Shown here: piece by piece, positions 1 through 9,823 of the stretch
Position numbering within the stretch: position 1 is the first letter of the stretch
Layout of the letters: each line of letters begins with the position of its first letter
From: Cupriavidus taiwanensis
GTDB lineage: Bacteria > Pseudomonadota > Gammaproteobacteria > Burkholderiales > Burkholderiaceae
DNA: 64,000 nt
Direction: 5' to 3'
Assembly (NCBI RefSeq): GCF_900250115.1
Contig: NZ_LT984803.1
Span: forward strand, 2,941,583 to 3,005,582
Position numbers and translations under genes: made by a program
The notes under the pieces: generated by a model
The model's input: only the letters and a program-made list of their open reading frames with translations
Databases searched by the model: none
What the model was told of the DNA's origin: nothing

Positions 1-531
1 CCCGACAACGAGCAGGTCGAGGCCGAGGTACGCGCCTACCAGGCGCTGTTCCACGCCGACAGCCAGCCGCGCGTGCTGGCGCTGCTGCGCCGGCTGGCGG
101 TCATGGCCATGGAAGACCTGGCAACGTTCCGTCCTTATCTGGTCGGCGCCGTGCTCAACGGCACCGCGACCGAACACTCCGATATCTATCTGCAGTGCTT
201 CTGTGACAGCGCCAAGGATGCCGCGCTGCACCTGATCAACGCCGGTGTCGACTTCGAGACCAGCGAGAGCCGCCATTTCGGCGGCCGCGGCGAGGTCGAA
301 ACGCTGAGTTTCCTGTGGAAAGGCCAGTGGCCCGACCGCCGCGAGGCGCGACTGCTCGCGGGGGAGGTCCGTGCCGAACTGGGTGCGCCAGTCGGCATCC
401 ATATCGCACTGTATGATGCCATCGACGAACGGGGCGCAATGCGGACCGACGCCTCCGGGCGCCCGGCACGCGCCGATGTGCAGGCCGTGCAGGCCTTGCT
501 GGATGCCGCCGGCGCCGCCGGCAACGCCTGA
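1..531 (+). CDS. Conserved hypothetical protein, nucleotidyltransferase-like (5' end outside window)
   Basis: The frame is open from the first base of the window, so the true start lies upstream; the GTG at 73 is probably internal. Residues around 45-60 of the visible part read like a degenerate nucleotidyltransferase signature (GAVLNGTATEHSDIYL, compare G-S-x-x-x-G-T-x-x-x-S-D-x-D-L), with Tyr where a second catalytic Asp would be expected. That may mean catalysis is lost. It ends 35 nt before the TlpA-like gene on the same strand, so the two may be co-transcribed. No function is assigned beyond the weak fold resemblance. Confidence 0.6.
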   Translation, partial: PDNEQVEAEVRAYQALFHADSQPRVLALLRRLAVMAMEDLATFRPYLVGAVLNGTATEHSDIYLQCFCDSAKDAALHLINAGVDFETSESRHFGGRGEVETLSFLWKGQWPDRREARLLAGEVRAELGAPVGIHIALYDAIDERGAMRTDASGRPARADVQAVQALLDAAGAAGNA

Positions 532-566
532 AGCCCCGTCCCACCTTCTACTGTTCAAGCCATTCC

Positions 567-1115
567 ATGACTGAAACCATCGCCCCGCCCGCACGCCGCT
601 CCCGTCTCTGGCTGTGGGTCGCCGTCGCCGTAGTCGCCTGTGCGGCCGGAGCCCTGGCTGGGCATTTCGTGTTCACGCCGAAGCCCGTCAGCGATCAGGC
701 CGTCGAAACCTTGTTCCAGTCGCGTCTGCCCGATCCCGCTGGCGCAGAGCTGGACCTGAACAAGCTTCGTGGCAAGACCGTCGTGGTCAACTTCTGGGCG
801 CCGTGGTGCGGTCCATGCGTCGAGGAAATGCCGGAGCTGACCGCGCTGCATGACGAGTTCAAGCACCGCCAGGTGGAATTTGTCGGCATCGGTATCGATT
901 CCGCGGCAAACATCCAACAGTTCACTAAAAAGGTGCCGGTCGCTTACCCGCTGGCCGTGGCGGGATTCGCCGGGACCGAGTTGTCCCGCAATTTTGGCAA
1001 CAGTGCCGGCGGCTTGCCCTATACGGTCGTCATCAATCCGGACGGATCGGTCAAGTATCGAAAGATGGGCCGGGTCACCGCGGACGAACTACGTGCCGTG
1101 TTGCCGCGCACTTGA
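567..1115 (+). CDS. TlpA-family thioredoxin-like thiol-disulfide oxidoreductase
   Basis: 182 residues. One membrane anchor (about residues 13-32) precedes a thioredoxin fold containing WAPWCGPC, with redox cysteines at 81 and 84 followed by the EEMPEL helix typical of TlpA/ResA proteins. The later GLPYTVVINPDG carries the conserved cis-Pro loop. The protein should be tethered to the inner membrane with the catalytic domain in the periplasm, reducing or oxidising client cysteines (for example in cytochrome c maturation); the client is not evident here. The ATG at 567 gives a normal-length protein with an intact anchor. The 195 nt downstream hold no gene that I can support. Confidence 0.9.
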   Translation: MTETIAPPARRSRLWLWVAVAVVACAAGALAGHFVFTPKPVSDQAVETLFQSRLPDPAGAELDLNKLRGKTVVVNFWAPWCGPCVEEMPELTALHDEFKHRQVEFVGIGIDSAANIQQFTKKVPVAYPLAVAGFAGTELSRNFGNSAGGLPYTVVINPDGSVKYRKMGRVTADELRAVLPRT

Positions 1116-1310
1116 GTCACTTTCGCGCCATCATCGCGCAATTTCGGGTTTCTGGACGGAATTACGCAAGACCCGCATCCTTTTGCGTGAAGGTGCTCGA
1201 AAGGCCGGCGCGAGCGCTTCGCAAGCCCGCAAGCCCTGTATCGCGTGCTAGACAAATCCCTCTAAGCTACGGTAATCTCCGCGCAATTTCGTTGATCTGG
1301 TCGAGCCGCC

Positions 1311-1808
1311 GTGACTGCATCCCGCTCTATCCGTCGCTCACCCCGCTACCGCAAGGTGCTGGTCCTGCATGGACCGAACCTTAACCTGCTGGGAACGCGC
1401 GAGCCGGAAACCTACGGGCACACCACGCTGGCCGATATCGACGCGGCGCTGGCCGAACGCGCGGCGAAAGCCGGCATTTCGCTGGCTACGTTCCAGTCCA
1501 ACCACGAGGGAGCGCTGGTCGACCGCATCCATGCCGCGCGCGCGGAGGGGGTCGAGTTCATCATCATCAACCCGGCGGCCTATACGCATACCAGCGTGGC
1601 ACTGCGCGACGCGCTGGCCGGCGTGGCGATCCCGTTCGTCGAGGTGCACCTGTCGAACGTGCACCGGCGCGAAAGCTTCCGGCACCACTCCTATTTCTCG
1701 GACGTGGCGGTCGGGGTGGTCTGCGGGCTTGGCTGGCAGGGTTATCTGCTGGCGCTGGACTATGTATTGGGCCAGGAGCAGCCCCCGCCCGACAGTTCGG
1801 GGAGCTGA
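1311..1808 (+). CDS. aroQ: Type II 3-dehydroquinate dehydratase
   Basis: 165 residues. It dehydrates 3-dehydroquinate to 3-dehydroshikimate in the shikimate pathway (cytoplasmic, dodecameric in the family). The diagnostic N-terminal block [21 protein letters not shown] carries the catalytic tyrosine loop, [16 protein letters not shown] is the substrate-binding helix, and [17 protein letters not shown] contains the conserved His. It starts with GTG at 1311 and has about 14 residues before the conserved core, slightly longer than the usual 145-150. The accB start is 168 nt downstream on the same strand, a neighbour order familiar from Burkholderiales. Confidence 0.95.
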   Translation: MTASRSIRRSPRYRKVLVLHGPNLNLLGTREPETYGHTTLADIDAALAERAAKAGISLATFQSNHEGALVDRIHAARAEGVEFIIINPAAYTHTSVALRDALAGVAIPFVEVHLSNVHRRESFRHHSYFSDVAVGVVCGLGWQGYLLALDYVLGQEQPPPDSSGS

Positions 1809-1975
1809 ACCCCCACAAGGATTTTTTCGACAACCTGCGCGCGCCGCCCGGCGGCCTGCGCCCGTTGGCGTGCCTCGGCACGGCGGGTGCGGACTTCCGG
1901 TGGCCGGCACAACGATTGTTCCGCCACGGCCCGTCTCGGGCAGCGGCGGAAAACCCGATTCAGGAGGATAAAAAG

Positions 1976-2443
1976 ATGGACCTGCGCAAGCTGAAGACGC
2001 TTATCGACCTGGTGGCCGAATCCGGCATCTCCGAGCTGGAAGTCACTGAAGGCGACGGCAAGGTACGCATCGTCAAGCAACCGCCGCAAGTCATCGCCGC
2101 GCCGATGGCCATGCCGCAGATGCAGGCCCTGCCCGCCGCCGTGCCGGCGGCCACGGCCCCTGTCGGCGCCGCCGCACCGGCTGCCGAGCCGGCTCCGCAA
2201 CTGCCCGCCGGCCATGTGGTGACGTCGCCGATGGTGGGCACCTTCTACCGCGCGCCGTCGCCGGGCGCCGCGCCCTTCGTCAACGTCGGCGACGCGGTCA
2301 AGGAAGGCCAGACCGTTTGCATCATCGAAGCCATGAAGCTGCTCAACGAGATCGAGTGCGACAAGGCCGGCGTCATCAAGGAAATCCTGGTCGAGAACGG
2401 CCAGGCCGTGGAATACGGCCAACCGCTGTTCGTCATCGGCTGA
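1976..2443 (+). CDS. accB: Biotin carboxyl carrier protein of acetyl-CoA carboxylase
   Basis: 155 residues from ATG 1976, chosen because a perfect AGGAGG lies at 1962-1967 and the product begins [12 protein letters not shown], the normal AccB N-terminus; the frame is open further upstream. An Ala/Pro-rich linker (about residues 38-78) joins the N-terminal helix to the biotinyl domain, and EAMKL places the biotinylated lysine at residue 121. It carries carboxybiotin between AccC and the AccAD carboxyltransferase in the first committed step of fatty acid synthesis. The accC gene follows after a 240 nt gap. Confidence 0.97.
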   Translation: MDLRKLKTLIDLVAESGISELEVTEGDGKVRIVKQPPQVIAAPMAMPQMQALPAAVPAATAPVGAAAPAAEPAPQLPAGHVVTSPMVGTFYRAPSPGAAPFVNVGDAVKEGQTVCIIEAMKLLNEIECDKAGVIKEILVENGQAVEYGQPLFVIG

Positions 2444-2683
2444 TCCTGACCGGCATGCCGGGCCCGATGCCGCAGCCGTCCGCGCCAGCGGTCCACTGCG
2501 GCCCCGCCCGCACCGCATGCCAGGGCGCTTCCCGCGCCACGGACGTTGTGGGCTTCGCGGCCCGTTCCGTGCAGTTCCATGCAGTTCCCGCAGTCTCGCC
2601 GCCCTCACCGGCCATCGCGGAGCGCGCCTGGCGCGCCATGGCGCCACGCAGCGGGGCCGCTACTGTTCTCGCAGAGAGAGACC

Positions 2684-4036
2684 ATGTTTGAAAAAATTCT
2701 GATCGCGAACCGCGGCGAAATCGCTCTTCGCATCCAGCGCGCCTGCCGCGAGCTGGGCATCAAGACGGTCGTGGTGTACTCCGAGGCCGACAAGGAGGCC
2801 AAGTACGTGCGCCTGGCGGACGAAGCCGTCTGCATCGGCCCGGCCCCGTCGCCGCTGTCGTACCTGAATATGCCGGCCATCATCTCGGCCGCCGAAGTGA
2901 CCGACGCGCAGGCCATTCACCCCGGCTACGGCTTCCTGTCCGAGAACGCGGACTTTGCCGAACGCGTGGAAAAATCCGGCTTCGTCTTCATCGGCCCGAC
3001 CGCCGACAGCATCCGCCTGATGGGCGACAAGGTGTCGGCCAAGCAGGCCATGATCAAGGCCGGCGTGCCGTGCGTGCCCGGCTCGGACGGCGCCCTGCCC
3101 GACGATCCCAAGGAAATCCTGGCGACCGCGCGCCGCGTGGGCTACCCGGTGATCATCAAGGCCGCCGGTGGCGGCGGTGGCCGCGGCATGCGCGTGGTGC
3201 ATACCGAAGCCGCGCTGATCAACGCCGTCAACATGACGCGCGAAGAAGCCGGCCGTGCCTTCGGCAATCCCGAGGTCTACATGGAGAAGTTCCTCGAGAA
3301 CCCGCGCCATGTGGAAATCCAGATCCTGGCCGACCAGCACAAGCAGGCGATCTGGCTGGGCGAGCGCGACTGCTCGATGCAGCGCCGCCACCAGAAGGTG
3401 ATCGAGGAAGCGCCCGCGCCGCACATTCCGCGCCGCCTGATCGAGCGCATCGGCGACCGCTGCGCCGATGCGTGCAAGAAGATGGGCTACCGCGGCGCCG
3501 GCACCTTCGAGTTCCTGTACGAGAACAACGAGTTCTATTTCATCGAGATGAACACGCGCGTGCAGGTCGAGCACCCTGTCACCGAGATGATCACCGGCAT
3601 CGACATCGTGCAGGAGCAGATCCGCATCGCCTTCGGCGAAAAGCTGCGCTTCCGCCAGAAGGACGTGCAGTTCCGCGGCCATGCCATCGAATGCCGCATC
3701 AACGCCGAGGACCCGTTCAAGTTCATCCCGTCGCCGGGGCGCATCACCGCCTGGCACATGCCGGGCGGCCCGGGTGTGCGGGTCGACTCGCACGCGTATG
3801 ATGGTTACTTCGTCCCGCCCAACTACGATTCGATGATCGGCAAGATCATCACCTACGGCGCCACGCGCGAGCAGGCAATCGCCCGCATGCGCATCGCGCT
3901 GTCGGAAATGGTGGTGGACGGCATCCTGACCAACGTGCCGCTGCACCGCGAGCTGATGATGGACGCCAACTTCGTTGAAGGCGGCACCAGCATCCACTAT
4001 CTCGAGCATCGCCTGGCAGAACGCGCGAAGGCCTGA
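2684..4036 (+). CDS. accC: Biotin carboxylase subunit of acetyl-CoA carboxylase
   Basis: 450 residues. It is an ATP-grasp enzyme that carboxylates the biotin on AccB using bicarbonate and ATP. Visible landmarks are the N-terminal [17 protein letters not shown], the glycine-rich ATP loop [11 protein letters not shown] (about residue 160), and the metal and substrate site [17 protein letters not shown] 2684 gives the standard N-terminus; the frame remains open upstream to 2546 but that stretch resembles no AccC. The length is normal. It is the last recognisable acetyl-CoA carboxylase gene here; accA and accD are not in the window. Confidence 0.98.
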   Translation: MFEKILIANRGEIALRIQRACRELGIKTVVVYSEADKEAKYVRLADEAVCIGPAPSPLSYLNMPAIISAAEVTDAQAIHPGYGFLSENADFAERVEKSGFVFIGPTADSIRLMGDKVSAKQAMIKAGVPCVPGSDGALPDDPKEILATARRVGYPVIIKAAGGGGGRGMRVVHTEAALINAVNMTREEAGRAFGNPEVYMEKFLENPRHVEIQILADQHKQAIWLGERDCSMQRRHQKVIEEAPAPHIPRRLIERIGDRCADACKKMGYRGAGTFEFLYENNEFYFIEMNTRVQVEHPVTEMITGIDIVQEQIRIAFGEKLRFRQKDVQFRGHAIECRINAEDPFKFIPSPGRITAWHMPGGPGVRVDSHAYDGYFVPPNYDSMIGKIITYGATREQAIARMRIALSEMVVDGILTNVPLHRELMMDANFVEGGTSIHYLEHRLAERAKA

Positions 4037-4075
4037 GCACCGGTCTGAGCAACCCGCAGCAACAGAAGGAAGCCC

Positions 4076-4969
4076 GTGGCATTTCAGGAATGTGTGATCG
4101 AAGTGGCGCAGGACCAGGCCGAGGCCTGGTCTGACGCCCTGTTCGACCTCGGCGCGCTGTCGGTCTCGGTGGAAGACGCCGACGCCGATACGCCCGACGA
4201 GCAGCCGCTCTTTGGCGAGCCCGGGCTGGAACCGAAGCAACTCGCGTGGAACCGCTCGCGCGTGGTCGCGCTGTTCGGCGACGACGCCGATCCGGCCGTG
4301 GTGGTGGCGGCTGCCGCCAACCAGCTCGGCATCGACCCGGTGCCGCCGTACCAGCTGCGCGCGGTCGAGGACCAGGACTGGGTGCGGCTGACGCAATCGC
4401 AGTTCGAGCCGATCCGCGTGGGCGAGCGCATCTGGGTCGTGCCGTCGTGGCACGACGCGCCCGAGCCCGACGCCGTGGTGCTGGAGCTCGACCCGGGCCT
4501 GGCCTTCGGCACCGGCAGCCATCCCACCACGCGGCTGTGCATGCAGTGGCTGGAGCAGAACCTGACGCCGGGCGAAACCGTGCTCGACTACGGCTGCGGC
4601 TCCGGCATCCTGGCGATCGTCGCGCGCAAGCTGGGCGCCGGCGACACGGTCGGCATCGACATCGACCCCAACGCCGTGGAAGCGTCGCGCTACAACGCCG
4701 AACGCAACCAGGTCGAGGCGTCATTCGCGCTGCCGGAATCGGTGTCCGAGGCCAGCTACGACCTGGTGGTCGCCAATATCCTGTCCAATCCGCTCAAGCT
4801 GATGGCGGCCATGCTGAGCGCGCGCGTGCGCGCCGGCGGGCGGCTGGTGCTGTCCGGCGTGCTCGAGCGCCAGGCGGAAGAAGTCGCAGCGGCCTACGCG
4901 CCCTGGCTGCCGCTGACGGTGTGGCGCAGCGAGGAAGGCTGGGTCTGCCTGCACGGCACCCGCCCCTGA
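4076..4969 (+). CDS. prmA: Ribosomal protein L11 methyltransferase
   Basis: 297 residues from GTG 4076, preceded by AGAAGGA. The N-terminal domain (residues 1-60, [10 protein letters not shown]) recognises L11, and the C-terminal Rossmann domain has the SAM-binding motif [13 protein letters not shown] and the catalytic-site block [10 protein letters not shown]. It methylates lysines and the N-terminus of ribosomal protein L11. The short gap after accC (39 nt) and the next gene starting within 10 nt of its stop suggest one transcript through the zinc-ribbon gene. Confidence 0.96.
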   Translation: MAFQECVIEVAQDQAEAWSDALFDLGALSVSVEDADADTPDEQPLFGEPGLEPKQLAWNRSRVVALFGDDADPAVVVAAAANQLGIDPVPPYQLRAVEDQDWVRLTQSQFEPIRVGERIWVVPSWHDAPEPDAVVLELDPGLAFGTGSHPTTRLCMQWLEQNLTPGETVLDYGCGSGILAIVARKLGAGDTVGIDIDPNAVEASRYNAERNQVEASFALPESVSEASYDLVVANILSNPLKLMAAMLSARVRAGGRLVLSGVLERQAEEVAAAYAPWLPLTVWRSEEGWVCLHGTRP

Positions 4970-4978
4970 TTGCGCCCG

Positions 4979-6442
4979 ATGGCCGCCGTCAAGCTAGTCA
5001 CGCGCTGCCCGGCCTGCCGCACCGCCTTCCGGCTGGTCGCCGACCAGTTGCGGCTGCGCCAGGGGCTGGTGCGCTGCGGCCAGTGCGAAACGGTGTTCGA
5101 CGCGCGCGAGCACCTGATCGAGATTCCCCTGCCGGCGGGCACCAGCGCGGTCAGCGCCCCGGCACAGAAGCCGGCTGCCTCTGCCACAGCTTCCACACCT
5201 GCCACACCTGCCGCGCCTGCCCCGGCGGCCGCTGAAGCCGCCACGCCGCCCGCATCGGCGCCAGCGCTAGCTGGGCAGATGTCCGCCCCGAAGCCCGCCT
5301 TCACCCCGACCATCGATCCCGGCTATGACGTGCCGGCGCTGGATGCGCCGACCATGCTGATGTCGTCGCCCGAGGACACGGCCTTGCCGCCGCAGGCCGG
5401 CATGGACGATGCCGAGATCGAGCGTGCGCTGCGCGAAGCCAACGCAGCCGTCGCCGACCGCGATGCGCGCGACGCGCAGCGCCAGGCAGCGGACGCGGTC
5501 GCCGAAGCGGCCCCGGTCCCGGCACCGGCCGCAAAGCAGCCCACGCCGCCAGCCGCGTGGCCGGCGCTCGATCACGGCGCGCTCGATAGCGCCGCCGGGA
5601 CGCCTGCGGCGCCGGCCCCTGGCGCGATTCCCAGCGCGAGCGAATTCCTGCGCGCGGCATCGGCCGACACGGCACCCGAGCCCGCGCCGTGGCCGGATCA
5701 CACGCCGCTCCCGGCTGACACCCCCTCGCAACCAGCTTGGCCGGCGTCCCCGGACGCGGCCCCCGCCGCCGGCGACGAGGACCAGGCGACCGCCGCCGCT
5801 GCCGACACCATCGCCAGCGCCACGGGCGGCGCCGTCGCGCGCGAGCAGGTGACCCGCCGCTGGGTCCGCGCCGAAGCGCCGGCCGGCCCGGTGTTTGCCC
5901 CTGACTTCCTGCGGCACGCGCGCGAGCGTGAACGCGAACGCGAGCCGCGCCGGCCCATCGCGGTGCCGCGCGCCGCGTGGCCCGCGCTGGCCGTGGTACT
6001 TGCCATCGCCGCGCTGTTGCAGCTGGTCTACCTGGGCCGCAGTCAATTGGCCGGGCACTTTCCGATGCTGCGCCCGGCACTCGAGGCGGCATGCGCGCCG
6101 CCGGGCTGCACGGTGCCGCCGTGGCGCGACATCGATGCGCTGCGCATCGAGACCTCGCAGCTGCAGCGCCAGGATGAAGGCGGCGACACCTACCTGCTGG
6201 CCGTCACGCTGCGCAACCAGGGCCGCGCCAGCACCGCGCTGCCGGCGATCGAGCTGGTCATGACCGACCTGCAGGACCAGCTGCTGCTGCGCCGGGTGCT
6301 GCAGCCTGCGGAATACCTGGAGCCATCGCAGCAGGCCTTTGCCGCGCAAGGGCTGCGCGCGGGCATGGAGCTGCCGGTTCGGGTACGATTCCGAACGCAG
6401 CAGGCGCCAGCCAACTATCGCGTGCTGATTTTTTACCCCTGA
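4979..6442 (+). CDS. DUF3426 family zinc-ribbon membrane protein
   Basis: 487 residues from ATG 4979 (a TTG at 4970 is the alternative). The N-terminal MJ0042-type zinc ribbon has two CxxC pairs: [10 protein letters not shown] and [11 protein letters not shown] long low-complexity Ala/Pro/Asp region (about 50-320) is followed by one membrane helix ([16 protein letters not shown]) and a C-terminal DUF3426 domain with [13 protein letters not shown] and a beta-rich segment predicted outside the cytoplasm. The role is unknown in the family. The location directly after prmA is typical of Burkholderiales. The low-complexity middle is probably a flexible linker. Confidence 0.9.
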   Translation: MAAVKLVTRCPACRTAFRLVADQLRLRQGLVRCGQCETVFDAREHLIEIPLPAGTSAVSAPAQKPAASATASTPATPAAPAPAAAEAATPPASAPALAGQMSAPKPAFTPTIDPGYDVPALDAPTMLMSSPEDTALPPQAGMDDAEIERALREANAAVADRDARDAQRQAADAVAEAAPVPAPAAKQPTPPAAWPALDHGALDSAAGTPAAPAPGAIPSASEFLRAASADTAPEPAPWPDHTPLPADTPSQPAWPASPDAAPAAGDEDQATAAAADTIASATGGAVAREQVTRRWVRAEAPAGPVFAPDFLRHAREREREREPRRPIAVPRAAWPALAVVLAIAALLQLVYLGRSQLAGHFPMLRPALEAACAPPGCTVPPWRDIDALRIETSQLQRQDEGGDTYLLAVTLRNQGRASTALPAIELVMTDLQDQLLLRRVLQPAEYLEPSQQAFAAQGLRAGMELPVRVRFRTQQAPANYRVLIFYP

Positions 6443-6540
6443 ATTCCTGGCCCGCCGCCGGACCGAATCCGAGTCAGGCAGCGAGCCTTGCCCCCGCTCC
6501 GGACCGCAACCGGAAACCCATCAGATCTCAAGGAGTAGAC

Positions 6541-7041
6541 ATGAGCAACGTCACCCTCGGCGGCAACGCCATCGAAGTCGCAGGCAAGTTCCCGCAAGCC
6601 GGCGACAAGGCCCCGGCCTTCTCGCTGGTCGGCAAGGACCTGAAGGACGTCACGCTGGGCGACTTCGCCGGCAAGCGCAAGGTGCTGAACATCGTCCCGA
6701 GCCTGGATACGCCGGTGTGCCAGGCCTCCGCGCGCAAGTTCAATGAAGCCGCCAGCGGCCTGGCCAACACCGTGGTGCTGACCATCTCCGCCGACCTGCC
6801 GTTCGCCATGGGTCGCTTCTGCAGCGCCGAAGGCCTGGCCAACGTGGTGCCGCTGTCGACCATGCGCGGCGCCGAGTTCAAGGGCAACTACGGCGTCGAC
6901 ATCAAGACCGGGCCGCTCGCCGGCGTGACCGCGCGCGCCGTGGTGGTGCTGGACGAGAACGACACCGTCAAGTACAGCCAGCTGGTGCCGGAAATCAAGA
7001 CCGAGCCCGACTACGACGCCGCCCTGGCCGCGCTGAAGTAA
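6541..7041 (+). CDS. tpx: Thiol peroxidase (2-Cys peroxiredoxin)
   Basis: 166 residues, the family's usual length. The peroxidatic cysteine is Cys60 in [10 protein letters not shown] and the resolving cysteine is Cys94 in GRFCSAEGL, matching the spacing in known Tpx enzymes. It reduces hydrogen peroxide and alkyl hydroperoxides with thioredoxin as electron donor. AAGGAG at 6530-6535 supports the ATG at 6541. It stands about 100 nt after the DUF3426 gene and is followed by a strong terminator, so it is probably the end of a transcript. Confidence 0.96.
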   Translation: MSNVTLGGNAIEVAGKFPQAGDKAPAFSLVGKDLKDVTLGDFAGKRKVLNIVPSLDTPVCQASARKFNEAASGLANTVVLTISADLPFAMGRFCSAEGLANVVPLSTMRGAEFKGNYGVDIKTGPLAGVTARAVVVLDENDTVKYSQLVPEIKTEPDYDAALAALK

Positions 7042-7063
7042 CAGGCGGCACGCCTGCGATGTC

Positions 7064-7104
7064 AGCGGCCGCCCGCAACCCGGGGCGGCCGCTTCTGTTT
7101 TCTG
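7064..7104 (+). terminator. Rho-independent terminator after tpx
   Basis: The arms GCGGCCGCCC (7065-7074) and GGGCGGCCGC (7083-7092) pair around a short loop and are followed by the T-rich tail TTCTGTTTTCTG. It starts 23 nt after the tpx stop and precedes the kinase gene. Confidence 0.8.
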
Positions 7105-7169
7105 CGTTACTGCTTCTGCCCGCGAGGGCGCCGATCCACCAAAAGACCAATCTGACACCTGGAGAGAGC

Positions 7170-8117
7170 ATGGCCAGCCTGATCTGCGGCTCCGTCGCCT
7201 ACGACACCATCATGACGTTCGACGGACGCTTCCGCGAACACATCCTGCCGGACCAGATCCACATGCTGAACGTCTCGTTCCTGGTGCCCGGCATGCGCCG
7301 CGAGTTCGGCGGATGCGCCGGCAATATCGCCTATACGCTGAAGATGCTGGGCGGCGATCCGGTGGTGATGGCCACCGTCGGCAGCGACGCCGAGCCCTAC
7401 CTGGAATACCTGCGCAAGCTGGAGATCCCCACCGGCCATATCCGCGTGCTGCCGGAGACCTTCACCGCGCAGGCCATGATCACCACCGACCTGGACAACA
7501 ACCAGATCACCGCCTTCCACCCTGGCGCAATGAGCCAGTCGCAGCTCAACCAGGTCAAGGACGCGCTGGGCGGCGCCCAGGCGCCGAGCCTGGGCATCGT
7601 CGCGCCCGACAGCCGCGAAGGGATGCTGCACCACGCGCGCCAGTTCGCCGAAGCCGGCGTGCCGTTCATCTTTGACCTGGGCCAGGCCATGCCGCTGTTC
7701 AACGGCGACGACCTGCGGGAGTTCGTCGAACTCGCCAGTTACGTGACAGTCAATGACTACGAAGCGCAGGTCCTGCTGTCGCGCACCGCGTGGACCAGCG
7801 CCGAGGTTGCCGCCAAGGTCCGTGCCTTCATCGTCACGCACGGCGAGCGCGGCGCCAGCATTTTTGCCGATGGCCGCCAGTACGCGATCCCGGCCGTTGC
7901 GGCCGAGCGCATCGTCGACCCGACCGGCTGTGGCGACGCCTTCCGCGGCGGCCTGCTCTTCGGCATTGAAAACGGATTAGACTGGGAAACGACCGGCCGC
8001 CTGGCATCGCTGATGGGGTCGGTCAAGATCGCGCAGCAGGGTCCGCAGAACCACTGGTTATCGCGCGAGGAAATCGGCAACCGGTTCCAGTCCGCATTCG
8101 GGTACCGCTACGCCTGA
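7170..8117 (+). CDS. PfkB-family carbohydrate/nucleoside kinase
   Basis: 315 residues from ATG 7170 (GGAGAGAGC just upstream); the frame is open to 7059 but the added part overlaps the tpx terminator. The N-terminal PfkB signature region includes EFGGCAGNIAYTLKMLGG, and the C-terminal signature DPTGCGDAFRGGLL holds the catalytic Asp and the anion-hole glycines. Close relatives in Burkholderiales are annotated as adenosine kinase-like or ribokinase-like; the substrate cannot be decided from sequence alone. It phosphorylates a sugar or nucleoside hydroxyl using ATP in the cytoplasm. Confidence 0.88.
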   Translation: MASLICGSVAYDTIMTFDGRFREHILPDQIHMLNVSFLVPGMRREFGGCAGNIAYTLKMLGGDPVVMATVGSDAEPYLEYLRKLEIPTGHIRVLPETFTAQAMITTDLDNNQITAFHPGAMSQSQLNQVKDALGGAQAPSLGIVAPDSREGMLHHARQFAEAGVPFIFDLGQAMPLFNGDDLREFVELASYVTVNDYEAQVLLSRTAWTSAEVAAKVRAFIVTHGERGASIFADGRQYAIPAVAAERIVDPTGCGDAFRGGLLFGIENGLDWETTGRLASLMGSVKIAQQGPQNHWLSREEIGNRFQSAFGYRYA

Positions 8118-8154
8118 GCTGCGGCCAGCGCGTAGCGTCTTTTCGGGAACTGAC

Positions 8155-8631
8155 ATGAACAAGAAGCTACGCGGCGGCGCGCTTGCAGTCCTTGGGGCCG
8201 CCGTGGTTGCCACGCTGGTGGCCGGCTGCGCCACCCAATCCAATTCGAACAGCGTCTACGGCACCGGCCAGGCGCAGCGCGAGCAGACCGTGCGCTACGG
8301 CGTGGTCGAAGGCATCCGCGAGGTCACCATCCAGGGCGGCCAGACCGGCGCCGGCACGCTGGCCGGCAGCGCCATCGGCGGCATCGCGGCCGGCAGCACC
8401 ATCGGCGGCGGCAACGGCGCGGTGGCGGCCGGCATCCTCGGCGCGGTGCTGGGCGGCATCGCCGGCAGCGCGACCGAGAACAAGATCAACCAGCGCCGCG
8501 CGCTGGAGATCACTGTGCGCCTGGACAACGGCGAGATGCGAGCGATCACGCAGGAGGCCGACGAAGCCTTCCGCCCCGGCGAACGGGTGCGGCTGCTGTC
8601 CTCCGGCGGCGTGACCCGCGTCACGCACTGA
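8155..8631 (+). CDS. Glycine-zipper 2TM-domain outer membrane lipoprotein (SlyB/Pcp-like)
   Basis: 158 residues. A lipoprotein signal ends at the lipobox VAGCATQ (Cys about residue 24). Residues about 62-110 are a GxxxG-rich glycine zipper (GTLAGSAIGGIAAGSTIGGG and AGILGAVLGGIAG), as in SlyB/PcP-type lipoproteins. Such proteins sit in the outer membrane and contribute to envelope integrity; the exact role is unknown. It begins 37 nt after the kinase and is followed by its own terminator. Confidence 0.87.
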   Translation: MNKKLRGGALAVLGAAVVATLVAGCATQSNSNSVYGTGQAQREQTVRYGVVEGIREVTIQGGQTGAGTLAGSAIGGIAAGSTIGGGNGAVAAGILGAVLGGIAGSATENKINQRRALEITVRLDNGEMRAITQEADEAFRPGERVRLLSSGGVTRVTH

Positions 8632-8664
8632 CGGCCGCGCAGGGCCTCGCCCAAGGCGCCCCGG

Positions 8665-8699
8665 GCGCCGTACCCGCAAGGGTGCGGCGCTTTTTCTTT
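8665..8699 (+). terminator. Rho-independent terminator after the glycine-zipper lipoprotein
   Basis: A long hairpin (8665-8690) with GCGCCG and CGGCGC arms, inner TACCC/GGGTG pairing and a GCAA tetraloop, followed by TTTTTCTTT at 8691-8699. It lies 34 nt after the stop codon on the plus strand. Confidence 0.85.
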
Positions 8700-8749
8700 G
8701 GCCGCTCTGGCGGCCATCCATGCCGTAGCGCAGCCTTTGCGCGCCCATG

Positions 8750-8782
8750 AAAAAACCCGCCGGGCGGTTGCCATCGGCGGGT
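8750..8782 (-). terminator. Rho-independent terminator for the histone H1-like gene
   Basis: Read on the minus strand, ACCCGCC (8782-8776) pairs with GGCGGGT (8761-8755) around a 14-nt loop and runs into T residues (8755-8750). It lies 117 nt downstream of the H1-like gene and faces the plus-strand terminator at 8665-8699, so the convergent transcripts are separated. Confidence 0.75.
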
Positions 8783-8898
8783 CGGCAAGACCAGGTGTCT
8801 TGCGGACCGGATACGCGGTATCCGGTCATGCAGGCACGACTCGCGTGCCGAGGTGGTTCCTTGCGGAACGGGTAGGGTCCACGCCTTGGCGGCGCAGC

Positions 8899-9480
8899 TT
8901 ACGGACGGTTGCCCGTCGGGAACGGCCAGGCAGCGGCCGGGTTCAGCGCGGTCTTGGCAGCCGAAGCGGGAGCAACCGCAGGGGCCGCGGCAGGCTTGGC
9001 GGCAGCCTTCTTGGCAGCCGGCTTCTTCGCAGCAGCCTTCTTGGCGGCCGGCTTCTTCGCAGCAGCCTTCTTGGCCGGTGCAGCCTTCTTGGCAGCGGCC
9101 TTCTTGGCAGGCGCCTTCTTGGCAGCAGCCTTCTTGGCCGGTGCGGCCTTCTTGGCGGCGACCTTCTTCACTGCGGCCTTCTTGGCCGGTGCCTTCTTGG
9201 CGGCTGCCTTCTTGGCCGGTGCGGCCTTCTTGGCGGCGACCTTCTTCACCGCGGCCTTCTTGGCCGGTGCGGCCTTCTTGGCGGCTGCCTTCTTGGCCGG
9301 TGCGGCCTTCTTGGCGGCGACCTTCTTCACCGCGGCCTTCTTGGCCGGTGCCTTCTTGGCGGCTGCCTTCTTGGCGGCCGGTGCAGCCTTCTTGGCGGCG
9401 ACCTTCTTCACAGCAGCCTTCTTGGCGGCCGGCTTGGCGGCCTTCTTAGCCGCCGGCTTTTTCTTTGCAGCAGTTGCCAT
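8899..9480 (-). CDS. Histone H1-like Ala/Lys-rich nucleoid protein
   Basis: 193 residues. Nearly all of it is a run of KKAA/AAKKA-type repeats with interspersed Pro and Val, like the C-terminal tail of eukaryotic H1 and the bacterial Hc/AlgP/BpH1-type proteins. It should bind DNA non-specifically and compact the nucleoid. ATG 9480 is chosen over an upstream GTG because AAGGAG sits just before it inside the longer frame. The repeat DNA produces long artefact frames on the plus strand (Ala/Phe-rich and Trp/Pro-rich) that are not genes. Repeat number is likely variable between strains. Confidence 0.92.
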   Translation of the reverse strand: MATAAKKKPAAKKAAKPAAKKAAVKKVAAKKAAPAAKKAAAKKAPAKKAAVKKVAAKKAAPAKKAAAKKAAPAKKAAVKKVAAKKAAPAKKAAAKKAPAKKAAVKKVAAKKAAPAKKAAAKKAPAKKAAAKKAAPAKKAAAKKPAAKKAAAKKPAAKKAAAKPAAAPAVAPASAAKTALNPAAAWPFPTGNRP

Positions 9481-9517
9481 GGATAACTCCTTCACTAGAG
9501 AGTGAATATCGAATGAC

Positions 9518-9823
9518 CTAAGTTGGCGACCCGACCGACCCGAGGCGCGCCACAGCAGCGCGGCCCCAGTCGAGCGAGCGATTCATCGGCGTGCGGCCCG
9601 ACCACTGCTGCACGCTAATGAATTCGGTTGCAGGGGCACCGCCCATGGCGGTGACTTGGCGGCCGGCGCGAGCCCGCAAGCGGGTCTCGGGCACATGCCG
9701 CGCCCTGGAATATTCGATCAGCCCGCACCGCCCGTTGAGCCGGCGCGCGGCCAGAAATGAGGAGATATCGGACAGCAGGCCTGCGGTGCGGGCTTGGCCT
9801 CGCGCACGGCAGGCGGCATTCAT
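9518..9823 (-). CDS. Hypothetical protein upstream of the H1-like gene
   Basis: 101 residues if started at ATG 9823; the frame continues to 9907 with only a TTG start. No family is recognised. It is included because third codon positions are mostly G or C and the residue mix is ordinary (LLSDISSFLAARRLNGRCG, EFISVQQWSG), unlike the Arg-rich artefact frames further right. It ends 37 nt before the H1-like start on the same strand, so it could be co-transcribed. No clear ribosome binding site is visible, so it may be spurious. Confidence 0.35.
   Translation of the reverse strand: MNAACRARGQARTAGLLSDISSFLAARRLNGRCGLIEYSRARHVPETRLRARAGRQVTAMGGAPATEFISVQQWSGRTPMNRSLDWGRAAVARLGSVGSPT

Noticed and set aside
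2660..4522. 620-residue minus-strand frame opposite accC and prmA
   Set aside because: It is antisense to two securely identified genes; His/Arg/Val-rich composition is typical of shadow frames.
8698..9505. Long plus-strand frames (Ala/Phe-rich, Trp/Pro-rich and Gly/Leu-rich) opposite the H1-like gene
   Set aside because: They are mirror images of the AAKKA repeat DNA in other frames; the minus-strand frame has the RBS and a known protein type.
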